Shown: one piece after another, positions 1-9,999 of the stretch
Position numbering within the stretch: position 1 is the stretch's first letter
Layout: each line of letters opens with the position of its first letter
Assembly: GCA_948099385.1 (NCBI GenBank)
Contig: CANUEZ040000047.1
Coordinates: 29,902,501 to 29,966,500 of the forward strand
Source: Fasciola hepatica
Lineage: Eukaryota; Platyhelminthes; Trematoda; Plagiorchiida; Fasciolidae
Reading direction: 5' to 3'
Length of the DNA: 64,000 bases
Notes under the pieces: generated by a model
Told to the model about the DNA's origin: nothing
Database searches by the model: none
What the model saw: the letters and a program-made list of their open reading frames with translations, nothing else
Program-made: the position numbers and the translations under genes

Positions 1-262
1 TAGTGCGTGAACATTTTACGTTATGTTCCCGACTCGATTTTTCTATGATTGTACATTCCCCTTGTAGGAAAATTTTGCAGAACGATTCACTTATGCTTCT
101 TCACCCACCATCTGTACCGCAACCGTGCTGCGCTACATTTCCGCATGACTCCTTGCTGAGTGGACCGTTTATGATCGCGCTGTCCCGATTTATCGGATAA
201 CTTTCTGTACTGTTGCTCTTGGTTGCTCACCTGGCTGTAAGTCATTGCATTTATGTATTTTT
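1..262. repeat. Diverged repeat, related to 8,800-9,266
   Basis: Matches the stretch at 8,800-9,266 in the same order: the run with 'ctgtaccg', 'gctgcgctac' and 'tgctgagtg' (about 110-160) recurs at 8,818-8,865, and the run from 'tgtcccga' to 'ggctgtaa' (about 180-240) recurs at 9,188-9,247. Both copies are followed by a (TA)n array. No coding potential is seen. It could be an LTR or an untranslated end of an element, since the 8.8 kb copy lies downstream of the BEL/Pao fragment, but no TG..CA ends could be fixed. Confidence 0.5.
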
Positions 263-422
263 ATGTATTGCATTGTTTAGAACCACGAAATTACGAAAAA
301 CACGGTTACACGTTTGGAATTTGTTCTGCTGCCCGTAGCCGTGTACAGCCCATATCGTGCGTAAAGCTGGTGAGACAAAGTTTTCTGCTAAATCGAAAAT
401 TCAAGTAATCGGGATAGTTTCT

Positions 423-425
<3 letters not shown>

Positions 426-465
<40 letters not shown>
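426..465. repeat. (TA)n microsatellite
   Basis: About twenty uninterrupted TA units. It creates low-complexity reading frames on both strands that should not be read as genes. A short poly-C run follows at about 482-491. Confidence 0.97.
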
Positions 466-469
<4 letters not shown>

Positions 470-799
470 AAGTATTATTCCACCCCCCCCCAGGCATCAA
501 GGAACACTAGCTGTGTTTGCTCAAATCGCATCTTACCAAACCTACCACTTCCAATGCAGCTGAATGCGACGCTGTAATTGGAGACAAGCATGGTGATAGT
601 TTTGCTTTTCTCGTCTAGGTATTGCAAAAGTTAATGGGTCAAATAGGTAAAAGCATTTACAATGGAATACGAGCAGAGATATACGAACTGGTCAGAATCA
701 AATGAGTTTAGTTACAATGTGTTCCTCTGCAGCTGAATTTTCCCGAATAGCTTTAGAACAGCAAATGTGCAAGCTATAGGCTGGAAAGAAAAGCAAGTC

Positions 800-2247
800 A
801 CAGATTCACTAAATTAATCAAATCTGAAGTTTAACACTGAAATAAGTTGAATATATCCTATCTTATGAAACGCTAGTTGTCGTAGCATGTGAAATACGGA
901 TGTGACCGTAACGGAAGAAACAAAAAGGAGAACGGTGATGTTGAGGCTTTCAACCCTGATTCTAGCTGTATCGCGGTGCACTACCATGCCAGTTTTGAAC
1001 AACTCATCTCATCCATCAACTATCAAACCCTCTATGGTCTTCTAACAGATGTGAAAAGTGAAGATAAATGAAGTCCCCGTTCCAGATGAGCTACCAACTG
1101 TTTTATTCACAAAGTGAGCTGGTATCAGCCAATATCTGCAATGACTGTCTAGGAAGCAGGACAATCCTTGATATTTGGAGATTGGCCGAAGTATCACTTG
1201 TTCTCAAGAAAGAAGCTGGGTAATGCCACTCTATCTCCTGCACATCTGTGAAACACAAACTGTTCGAGAGACCTTCGTTACTGCAGGTGAACAGAGGATC
1301 TGTTGAAGAACATACGCGCCAGTTTGCTTAGCACATTTTGCACTCTACACTTGACGCCGCAAATTTCACAGTTCACTCAGCAATTTCGGCTTCAGACAGA
1401 AATCGTAAGACTGTCCAAATTGTGTTGTTGTACTACAAACCGCATTTGGTAAAGTCGATCGATCACTATTTCTCAGTATACTCTCCATTAGTGGTGTTCA
1501 CTGAAAATTCCGCGGGCCGATTTACAACACTTCACTGATCGGAGATACTTCACTTATTTCAAGGGGAAATGATCATCTCTTTCAGTTGACTCTAGTGTAT
1601 TACAAGGTGTAATTTTCCTTTTTTCTTTTCTCCTTATGGTAAACAACTGCCAAACTCGTCCACATTTACCAACGGCAAATATGCGCACGATGTGATTCAG
1701 TGTGTGGATTATCAACACCCAGAAGAACTTCGGAAATACGGATCAAACTAAATGAAGTTGTGAACTGGTGTTCATCTCGCTCTTCTGTACTGAGTGCTGC
1801 TAGAAGTAAAGATGGTTTATCTTCCTTATTTTATGATGAACCACAAAGAGTCATCACTAACAGGATACTCTTTCCACTCGCAAAAATTGAACCCACACCA
1901 ATGTCACCAACATTCAAATCTCTCGATGTTACAATATGGTACAATATTTCATAGACCATGCACTTTAAATAGACATTTTATAAAGTTAGAAATCTATCAA
2001 TTTTATCTCTCGATTTGTGATTGCTTTTGGTCCCCCATCAGTAAACGTTCCGATTTGTGACTGCATGCTTTCCTACACACTGGTTCCACTACTCTCCAGT
2101 TTTTTTCCTTAGTCTTTTAAATAAAGATTTTACTTCACACATCTGTAAATCCAGTGGCATATCCTTAAATGCACCGGTGGTTACCATCAGTGGTAAACAC
2201 TTCAGCGCTCGTAGCTAATTTACTTCCAAAATAATTTCAGACATTGA
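800..2247 (+). mobile_element. CR1/Jockey-like LINE reverse transcriptase fragment, copy 1
   Basis: A decayed non-LTR retrotransposon read across all three plus frames. About 1,075-1,110 gives a 'GPDELP'-like stretch typical of the start of LINE reverse transcriptases. About 1,680-1,720 corresponds to the palm motif ('YAxDxxQ' followed by 'QHP'). About 1,750-1,800 gives LNEVVNWCS, the usual segment after the palm. About 1,860-1,950 gives a 'FPLAKI...TFKSLDVTI'-like stretch matching the '...LGVTI' end of the domain. Stops and frameshifts are frequent. The copy at 61,090-62,460 is collinear and can be aligned almost throughout, which supports reading this as one old element rather than scattered open frames. 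Confidence 0.7.
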
Positions 2248-2272
2248 GTTGAGTTGACTTAACTGGACTTCA
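2245..2272. repeat. Short GAGTT/GACTT pentamer run
   Basis: A short run of imperfect pentamers (ttgag, ttgac, ttaac) at the point where the alignment with the 62.4 kb copy ends. Similar runs occur at 10,371-10,390, 33,041-33,056 and 62,735-62,766. The 33 kb one is demonstrably the 3' tail of an RTE-like LINE, so this may be a leftover tail of the same kind. Confidence 0.4.
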
Positions 2273-2479
2273 TCCGGTAATTCACAACGGATGCATCTAA
2301 AAAGTTGTGGTGCAGCTAAATCTGTATTAATAGCAGGTGTTTCCTCTAACTAAAATTCAAAATTGAACAACTACGCCACAATACTGTTCCTTTTTGTTCG
2401 AATCATTTTATTATCACAGTATTTTCTCTCAATGTTTTCCTTGCTATGATAATTGGAAGGATTTTTTATCAATAAAAGA

Positions 2480-3480
2480 CGTGTGCCGCCTACTCACACG
2501 TCACCCAGAGTCAAACGACAAATATGAATTGGAGCCATCATGTGAAAAAAGCGAAAGAGCCTGATGGTAGGCTGGCCTTAGTCACACACTATCAAATTAT
2601 ATGACCGTTCGGTGTAACAATATGCATTTCCTGTTACACGAACTTCCGAACCTAAACTTATCTGATTATGACTCGTGCCTTCCGAAACACGTTTGTGCTA
2701 ACACCACAGAAAAACTGGATGAAGACAGAAGTGAAGGAATGTGCCCTTGCACCTGAAAAATACTCACTCTTTAGCCAAAATAGACAGTGTTTCACGAGGA
2801 AAAGAGGTGGAGTCAATGAGATTCACATCAATTCCGCGTGGTTTAGCATGCCAGAAAACATTTTTTTCTACAGTTAGGTGCGTCTTTCTTGATTACCTCT
2901 CAGTGTTCTAGCAAGAACCACAATACTTGCTCCTCCATAAATCGGGAACTTTCAGTTGCTCGAATGAGTTACTTACCTAGCTGAAAAACTCTCGGGAGGA
3001 ACTCTACACACCAAGGTTGAATTATAAATTTTCAGACATTGCGTAGACAATAGCAGTGTTCTGCAAACAGCTGTTCCTTCTCTATACCAAGTCACCACTT
3101 ACATTACACACTTAATCGTAACACATTCAGCTCCTCTACTTAAGTATGCTGATGACATTTTTTTCGGTACATCTGCCTCTCAGAAGTCCAACTTAAATAA
3201 GTATAACGAAATTCTGGTACGTATCCAAATGTTTTCTGAATTGTTTGGTCTTTTGGTTAACAGTACCAGATGTCAACAGTGCATTTTTTCAATTTTCGAT
3301 TGCGTTTTTTAGAAGATAGCGCCACCGGTAAATCTATCTTTCGCCCACATGTGAACCATGTGAAGTATATCGGTGCAACTTCGCGTGAAAACTTGAATTG
3401 ATCTTTACATGCAGAAATCACTTTATAAAAGTTACGTTGATTTCTCTTTCACATGAAAATTCAGCTCGCCATTTCAAGAA
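2480..3480 (+). mobile_element. Second CR1-like LINE remnant, rearranged
   Basis: Two recognisable pieces. At 3,130-3,300 the plus strand reads an RT palm block: LLKYADDIFFGTSAS with the catalytic YADD at 3,145-3,156, followed downstream by VNSTRCQQCIFS. At about 2,523-2,580 a stretch reading NWSHHVKKA...RLALV resembles the post-palm thumb of CR1 elements. The thumb-like piece lies upstream of the palm piece, so the two are either from different copies or rearranged. No frame is intact. It differs in sequence from the 0.8-2.2 kb LINE, so at least two CR1-like families are present. Confidence 0.55.
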
Positions 3481-3530
3481 ACGCAGTAGAACAGTTTTGG
3501 TCCCGATTCCATGCTACCCATCATTATTTT

Positions 3531-3770
3531 CTATCCTGTATTTACTAAACAGTTAATTTGTTGCCCATTCGCAGAGATATAGGCACGTCTGGGCAACTTG
3601 ACTGGGCCCCACTGTTTGTGCAAAGGTCTCTCTATCTGCACTGTCTGTGTGGATGAATGTACTTTGGCCATTTCACTGTGATCAAACAACTTTCTAATAG
3701 CCGAGTTATTACATTCGTTCGTCATCAAACTTGTGTTTGTTCACTCGGACAATTACTTTTATTTCGGCCT
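3531..3770. other. Unassigned sequence before the PLE
   Basis: About 240 bases between the CR1 palm remnant and the start of homology with 62,870 onward. I see no motif, repeat or plausible gene. Confidence 0.3.
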
Positions 3771-4850
3771 TTGATTAGTCCACATAATTTTTACATATAA
3801 CGAATTTCTCTGTGAACCACCCGACTTACTCGTGCATTACCGTCTCGAGCTTGTCCCATTCCCCTTTGCTTGGGCGTTTTAAAGCCTTGTTGAGCTCTCT
3901 TGATTCTGTGGTCGATTTTCTCGCAATTTGAGGAATATTATAACTATTGTTTGATACTTTGTTCTACGGTGCACGTAGTAAAGCTGTTATGATCCAAAAG
4001 ATGTGCCTCATAAATAATTTGTCCATGGTTTTACATATTTGTGGTTGGTGTAACTCAGGCCGTTCGGTGCCGTGATGTTCTGCTTGCTGAGCTTGGCGTT
4101 TAGATCGTATAAGTTTCATCACCAGTGGAGATGACACAGTCGAGGTAAGTGCGTGTGCCCGGTCTGCACTGATATTCTTCATTTATAGGTTTGTCATTAG
4201 TCCTAAACTTGAGCCTCGTAGACGACCTTCTGCCCAAAGCTGGACGTTTGTTTACCGCTTGGCCTTGTAATGAGCAGACTGTTGGCAGCCAAATTGGTGT
4301 TCGACTGATATAAGTGTAGATTCCTGTTGGTGCGTGTACTCAGCCTTTGTGTTCTTGAAGTTTTACGCTTCTTTCCATTTTGTAGATCGAACACGAGCAA
4401 CCTCCAAGGAACACACTGATCCTTTGATGCTCCAACCGTGCTTCGTTCTCTCCTTCTTTCCACTTTTAATATTCGAATTCACGATAATTCTGTTCCGAAG
4501 AGGTGGCATTTGTCGCAGTCCATACACTTGTCCTGAAATACATTGTTTCTTCTTTTTTCAGGTTTTAGTTGGCCCATGAGCAACTGTGTTACCTTGAGAC
4601 CGAACGAATCTCTCAGGTATTTTGGATACATCTGAGATATATATGGTAGAGCGACCCTCCTGTCTGGTTATGTTCCTTGATTCATTTTTCTAATCATCCC
4701 ACACACGGCTGTTTTATGAAGTTTCTTGAATATCCGTTTCGCGTAGAACATCCTGAACAGGTAGCTTAATTTCTGCTTTCGCAAATCAAGCATTAAGTGA
4801 AGAAGACCTCTACCAAGGGCGGACATGCACTCACGATATCAACTCGACTG
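3770..4850 (-). mobile_element. Penelope-like element, 3' part, copy 1 (endonuclease deleted)
   Basis: Minus-strand PLE remnant. From 4,840 down to about 4,590 it reads a PLE thumb-type stretch (MFYAKRIFKKLH, then VALPYISQMYPKYL), and down to 4,500 it continues into KPEKRRNNVFQDKCMDCDKC, the linker leading into the GIY-YIG domain. Immediately afterwards the sequence joins the terminal untranslated repeat, so the GIY-YIG domain is missing. The part from 4,490 to 3,770 aligns with 23,360-23,580 and 62,870-63,600 and appears to be the PLE terminal repeat and 3' flank. PLEs normally encode an RT followed by a GIY-YIG endonuclease. Here an internal deletion removed the endonuclease while the 23.6 and 63.8 kb copies keep parts of it. 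Confidence 0.65.
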
Positions 4851-4865
4851 GTGATGAAACGTCTG

Positions 4866-5278
4866 TGATCTAAATGACAAGCTCAGCGATCAGCCTATCA
4901 TAGCAAACGAAATTCATTCTAGTAATTCGGTGAGCAATCATACTGATCGGGTATATCGCTTACACCGGTTCTCTGTCTACTAGTTCTTCTAATCAAACTG
5001 TATAATTTGCAGCTGTTCCCATGCGCTACATTGACTGGACAACATAGTGCAAACCTCAACAGTGCAGTCTCCAAGGATGGGAAATAAACTGTTTGTCATC
5101 TGTGTTATGTAGTTCAAGTGTGGATCGAGAGAACAGTGCCATTCACATTAAAATACGAGGAAGCAGATATAGCATGCATACTGAACATGGTCAGGGAATT
5201 GGATGAAATGATAACACATGCAGGATCACAAATTTTTGACATAACATTTAATGAGTAAACGAACGAACATTTTTGCTA
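4866..5278. repeat. Duplicated block A, copy 1
   Basis: Aligns with high similarity to 23,825-24,020 plus 25,120-25,335. Shared landmarks are the run with 'agctcagcgatcagcct', 'gtataatttgcagctgttcc' and 'tctccaaggatgggaaat'. In the second copy the alignment is interrupted by 1,099 bases at the point equivalent to 5,053-5,062, so this copy serves as the empty-site control. No protein motif was recognised. Confidence 0.8.
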
Positions 5279-5538
5279 GGTTTTTATGTATAGTTTTCAA
5301 AATTCATATCATTCATTATGAGACATCCATTTGGAGGTGAGTTCAGTCGCATTTATATTAATTTCTACACGACTGTTCGAATGACGCATTATTCTTCATG
5401 GATTTAACAGTCTAAAGTTTTACCACCCATTATTGCTGAATACACGAATCAGCATAGATTTGTGACAGTGGAGTAAGCGGATCATGCGCTATTTCAAATC
5501 CTCGTGCTGTGCAAATGTACATCTGTGTAAATGTACAC

Positions 5539-6197
5539 ATAAGCAACAAATCGACTTATGATATTCATTTCGTAAGGGAGCTGACTGAGTGCACCTGAAT
5601 ATAGCTAGCTATGCTAATCGTGGTCACTATTTCGAGCCTCTATTCGTGTGATCTTTGCTGGCACTATTCATCCGTGCAAAATGTTTCCGTAAATACGACA
5701 AACTACGATGCCCTGAATGGTTCATTCCCGCGTGCAATCTCGGTGTATTTCTTCCGTTCCTAATAACTGGACACAATGTTCCAATTTTCTCAAGCAAAGA
5801 CTCCTCGGGAACACTACGCAAATGCTGAACCGTTTGCTGACAATGAGGTGCAAATCTACAGTAAACAAATGCCCAACTGTATTGTCTACTGAATGCTTGA
5901 ATTCTCGCTGCTATGGAAATCATTTTCGTAAATTGTTTACGGAAAGAAAAGTTGCCGAAAATCAATGTACGCCTGGTCGGGATTACGGACGTTCGCACTG
6001 ATGAATCACGGGGCATAATGCAGTTTATTGAAACTCAGTGGCGATTCGTTGGCATCATTTCCAACTTATCGCTGGTTTATGAAATCAAGTTTGAGAACGT
6101 TTCTGATGAGGCGTCACAAAATACAACCAATAAAACTAAGAGACCTCCAAGTCAGCCTAGGCCATCCTAGAGGAAATGCAATCTCTCCAACGAGGAA
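5539..6197. repeat. Duplicated block B, copy 1
   Basis: Aligns with 25,577-26,247 in the same order and orientation after block A. The minus strand carries a 129-codon open frame (6,016 to 5,627). The second copy retains the matching frame over 96 codons, with shared stretches such as PHCQQTVQHLRSVPEESL. I do not recognise a protein family. Most differences change the residue, so coding function is not demonstrated. Confidence 0.75.
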
Positions 6198-6749
6198 GTA
6201 AAACATTGTGTTATTTTTAGGAGTTTTGACAAAATACGCAACTAGAAAGTTCACAAAACCAATGCAAAATGATTTTTATTGAACAACACGACTAATTTCC
6301 ATACGACCCGAGTTTTACTAATTCTGTCCACCACAACTCCACAGTACATTGTTTACCCTCTATTCTTCTTTCTAAAGTGGATGTCACAAAGGAACTTCGC
6401 ATTAACTGTGGTAGTTAAACCTGATGGTAGTTTCATCCGTTTTTCTGCTCATTTTTGAGATATTTCCAAGTTGACAGTTGTTGTCTTCGCTCCTCTCTAT
6501 GTCTGAAATGTGAGTTGTTAACTCACAGAAGTCCCTAGTTTATTACAATACAACACAAAGTTTTTATGGCCGTGACAGAACTCGTTGATATGCCTGACTC
6601 GATCAGAAGTTTAGTGAGAATGCTAAGATTAAATGTTTTCCATATGGAAATGGGGACTGCGACGAGCTGATTATAATGCTACACTTCGGTTCAGTAGACG
6701 AATGTGATTTGCTTGTTTCCATTTGTAGCAAAATTTTCAACGAATACAT
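6198..6749. other. No recognisable feature
   Basis: About 550 bases between the duplicated block and the BEL/Pao gag remnant. It may contain the element's 5' untranslated region or LTR, but I could not find a matching copy downstream or a primer-binding site. Confidence 0.3.
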
Positions 6750-7004
6750 TTGAAGATCACAGTTTGGCGAATAAGCTTGTTTCCAAGCTTGCCTGCCTAT
6801 TTACTGGATTACTTGATTTCTGTCAGTGAAGGGGAATCCGCTGAAGCCATAAAGCGGTGCTTGGTGCTTGAGTCTCAGGAAGAATACCACGAAGCCCCAC
6901 GAACTCTAGAAGGCCGATTCGACAGGCCATACGTTATTGCCAGAAAATGCATCGATGAGCTGAGGGCCCCGTGTAGAAGTACACAGAAACCGAGGCCTTG
7001 GTAA
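6750..7004 (+). pseudogene. BEL/Pao retrotransposon gag remnant
   Basis: An 84-codon open frame containing YLISVSEGESAEAIKRCLVL and, further on, RTLEGRFDRPYVIARKCIDE. This is the pattern of the gag-derived domain of BEL/Pao elements, where a conserved 'GEAAEAI' helix precedes 'LxxRFGRPYVIARxxI'. In an intact element the gag would be several hundred codons and lead to a zinc-knuckle region. Here only the central piece survives and the frame closes at 7,002-7,004. The protease remnant begins less than 100 bases downstream, in BEL/Pao order. Confidence 0.65.
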
Positions 7005-7092
7005 AATTGGCGGAATAGATGAGGGTGTGTTTGGCCACAATGAAGAGCCTTGGTTATCAAGCTGATCAGATTGTGTAAAGCTAGCTAGTATC

Positions 7093-7365
7093 GTGTCCTT
7101 TGCACTAAAGTCCCTAGGTGGTCAAGAAGTTACACAAGTCCGCCGAGCATGGGCATTGGAAAACTTGCCTAAACTAAGACTTTTCAACCTAAAACAAAAT
7201 GTAGAAGGTTGGGGCCATTTTCAAGAAGTGCCTAATGCCAGCCTTCACGACTCCGACATCCGATTATTAATTGGACCTAACCTCAAATGATGTATTGCTG
7301 CGAGAGGGCTTCTAGGATTGGTGATATTAGAACCAACTTCACGTCGACGTCATACTAATGCGAAG
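7093..7365 (+). pseudogene. BEL/Pao protease (DUF1758-type) remnant
   Basis: The frame from 7,093 reads LPKLRLFNLKQNVEGWGHFQ followed by SLHDSDIRLLIGPNL. This corresponds to the C-terminal half of the aspartic-protease region of BEL/Pao elements, where 'WPHLxDIxL...VxLLIGxD' is the landmark. Past the stop at 7,288, another frame reads ARGLLGLVILEP, equivalent to the 'AVKTxLGWVLFGP' that follows in intact elements. The catalytic D(S/T)G segment should lie upstream and was not found, so this is a truncated and frameshifted remnant. Confidence 0.6.
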
Positions 7366-7565
7366 GCCTATGTAGATCATGTCACGGTCACCAAACTGGA
7401 TATAAGATTGGAGCCTACGTTCAACGTTGAATTCCTAGTAGCGGCTTGCATCAAACGGAGTATGACATAAGAAGACAAACAAGATTAGGTCATATGACTG
7501 CCTCACTGCGTTGAGTCAAATACTGTTATGAAATAGTCCTGTTATGAAAGTCCGGTGGGCCATGC

Positions 7566-8260
7566 TTGCTGGATAATAAAGGTCTTACACTGAAGAGACT
7601 GCTACTTCCCAAGAAGCGAATCGAAAGGGACCATGACTGCAAGGAATGTTACACTGCCATGGTAAACGAATATATCGTAAAAGATTACACCGGAACTGTA
7701 CCCGAATCAGAACAGAATTTGACTAGTACCATATGTCGTACCATCCGCACCATAGAGTATACAAGCACGGAGACCGAACGAAGGTTAGAGTTGTATTCGA
7801 CTGTACTGTAGAGTACAAAAAGACGTCCTTGAATAAGAAAATGACGATAGAACCAGATCTCATCAACACTCCATGTGGAGTATTTCTGAGGTTTCGGTAT
7901 CACAGGTACAATCAGGTAGCAGATATTGCAGCCAAGTTTCATCAGAAGAAGGTGCCAGCAAACGATCTTCACTGTTCGAGGTTTGTCTGGTGGCCCGATG
8001 GTAATTTGAAAACTAGGCCAATAGTGAATCACGTGACTTCTCATCCATTTGGTGAAACTTTGTCGCCTTCAAGCAGTAGCTCGTCCCTACAAAGCACCAT
8101 CGATCGCTACCTGACTCCTGACGGCCCCGTTATGGCTGAACAGGCAAAACAGGCATTCTGGGTGAACGATTGGTTATTGGGTGTATCTGCTCTCGAGAAT
8201 GTAAGAAGAACAAGTCAAACACTTGGCCAGATACTGTTAGCAAAGTACCACATGCAGTGA
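7566..8260 (+). pseudogene. BEL/Pao reverse transcriptase, frameshifted
   Basis: Two overlapping frames together give one RT domain. The first (7,566 to about 7,735) reads a 'Y..MVNEYIVKDYTGTVPE' stretch equivalent to the fingers. A frameshift leads into the second frame (7,733-8,260), which reads HHRVYKHGDRTKVRVVFDC, then PDLINTPCGVFLRFRYH, then SRFVWWPDGN, all standard BEL/Pao RT landmarks ('HHPV', 'KVRVVFD', 'PDLxxxLxGVLxRFR', 'LRFLWW'). The catalytic YVDD box is changed to WVND (8,159-8,170), removing one of the paired aspartates. The domain stops at 8,258-8,260, and no RNase H or integrase follows in a recognisable form. Confidence 0.8.
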
Positions 8261-8799
8261 GAAATCTGACGAAAGCGGAATCTAACAATCTGTACCTTGA
8301 TCAACAACTATTAGAATGAAGCGGACTTTCGGAGTGGAAGTGTAAAGTAAGTCCCACTGGTTTATAGTTAATGTCTCACCTTGGGAGGGAAAACTAACTC
8401 GGTGGAGTTTGCTGATCTACGTTGGTTCACTATATGGCCCATTGGGATCGGTATCCCCTTTGTTAATATACCCTCAGCACTGCGAGGGCGTTACTGGATT
8501 AACCACGAGCATTCTGCAATTAAGAGCATAGTACTAAAGTGTAGAACTGCACACCGGGGACTCAAATTCCCGATCACAGACCCACTACCAGTGAACTACT
8601 TCACATAACCACCGAACATATTCATATATCATTCAGACCTATGATCGGATCTATCCGTTCACATTGGCACTTGTATGTTCCTTCGTTTTTCTAGGTACAA
8701 TCATTCGTACTCCGACGTTCGTAATTTTTTGTGTATTTTATCCGCAGGGTATTTTTCTTATTCTGTGACCGAAAAAATCAATCCATATTAGCTAGAAAC
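8261..8799. other. Unassigned sequence after BEL/Pao RT
   Basis: By position this should hold the remainder of a BEL/Pao pol, but no integrase or RNase H motif could be read. A 75-codon frame at 8,381-8,608 shows no family resemblance. Confidence 0.3.
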
Positions 8800-9259
8800 T
8801 TTCTTCGTTTACTATTTGTACCGTAAACATGCTGCGCTACTTCTTCGTTTGCCTGATTGCTGAGTGCACCGTGAATGACTGCACTGTTGGGGTGATTCAA
8901 TCTCCGTCACACGTGATGCAGCCAGGTGCAGCATCGTAGCTACGCACGCGGATGAGTCCAAACTAATCAGGATCGCCGAGGACAGGTAAGACAAAAGCTC
9001 CCTGTGATTGGTTTTCCTTTAGTCCACCAATTATTTTCTCTTACTCAACATATTTATACAAAACTCTTCTGCAATAGCACTAACGTGCTATTCCGTAGCC
9101 TTGGTGTTCTTGCTACTTTTGTTTGCGTAGTTCCAGGTGGGAGCGATTCCAATGTTCTATCATTTCGGGCATTGTGAATACCACAAATGTCCCGACTTAC
9201 TGGGTAACTTTCTACACTGTTGTTCTTCATTGCTCACTTGGCTGTAAATCATTTGCCTT

Positions 9260-9266
<7 letters not shown>
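8800..9266. repeat. Diverged repeat related to 1-262
   Basis: See the 1-262 entry for the shared landmarks. Here the two matching parts are separated by about 320 extra bases relative to the first copy. The position, about 540 bases downstream of the BEL/Pao RT, is compatible with an LTR, but ends could not be defined. Confidence 0.45.

Positions 9267-9342
<76 letters not shown>
9267..9342. repeat. (TA)n microsatellite
   Basis: About 38 TA units, preceded by a short CA run. It is the longest of the three (TA)n arrays in the window. Confidence 0.97.
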
Positions 9343-9344
<2 letters not shown>

Positions 9345-9673
9345 CATCCAAATTTGACTGTTTACTAAAGCTGAATATATCAGTTTATAATTAGCGTTGG
9401 TAAGATCAGATAATGTGTGCAAACGAATCTTACGTCAAAAGCGATTAACACTCGATCCCTGTTATGAGACACCTAGTTGAATCTAATCAGCTCATTTTTC
9501 CAAGCTATTCCAGGCATACTACTTAGAAGTATCTACTAGGTGAAAATGTAAGCTAACGGTGGAAATGGAAATTTTATATATTTCTGCACAAAAATAGGTA
9601 AGGGAAATGATAATGAGAAATAAGGGGATAATCTCAATTTCCGCTTCTCACATGGTGCCAAAAATGACTTCCA

Positions 9674-9967
9674 TCAGCCTGCTTGCACAACAACATCTTT
9701 GTCAGGCGGTTCGCTTGGACTCTCACTGATGTTGCCTCCGATATGTCCTGCATTTCCCCAACAATCATGTTTTATTGCAAAGAAAGCATTTGCTTCTTCA
9801 GGCGACCCCGGAGAAAGAGGTCCATCGGAACACTTTGGGCCATTAGTTGATGCTGTTTTTGCCAATCCATTTTCCTGGGGAAGATCCATCCACACATATA
9901 CACACACGTCCGGCTGTATGTAGAGGCACTCCATGGCTGCGAAACCAAGCAGGGCTTCAGTCATCAA
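9674..9967 (-). other. Unassigned GC-richer open stretch
   Basis: A 97-codon minus-strand frame, open from a Met near 9,967, with an ordinary-looking composition (acidic C-terminal part reading PSEPPDKDVVVQAG; central PKCSDGPLSPGSPEE). A plus-strand frame of 74 codons and another minus frame are also open over much of the same span, so openness alone does not identify the coding frame. The segment is visibly richer in G+C than its surroundings. No family was recognised. It could be an exon, a piece of an element gag, or chance. Confidence 0.25.
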
Positions 9968-9999
9968 TGGTGAGCTCTTTCAGCCTAGGGAATAAATAA

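Noticed and set aside
426..563. Plus-strand frame of 68 codons across the (TA)n array.
   Set aside because: Mostly poly Ile-Tyr from the microsatellite.
4110..4140. A CTGGTGATGAAAC motif (minus strand; recurring at 4,850 on the plus strand and in the other PLE ends) that recalls a hammerhead ribozyme core, which PLE terminal repeats can carry.
   Set aside because: The CUGANGA box has a substitution and stem II between it and GAAA is entirely missing, so a hammerhead fold is not possible as read. A covariance-model search would settle it.
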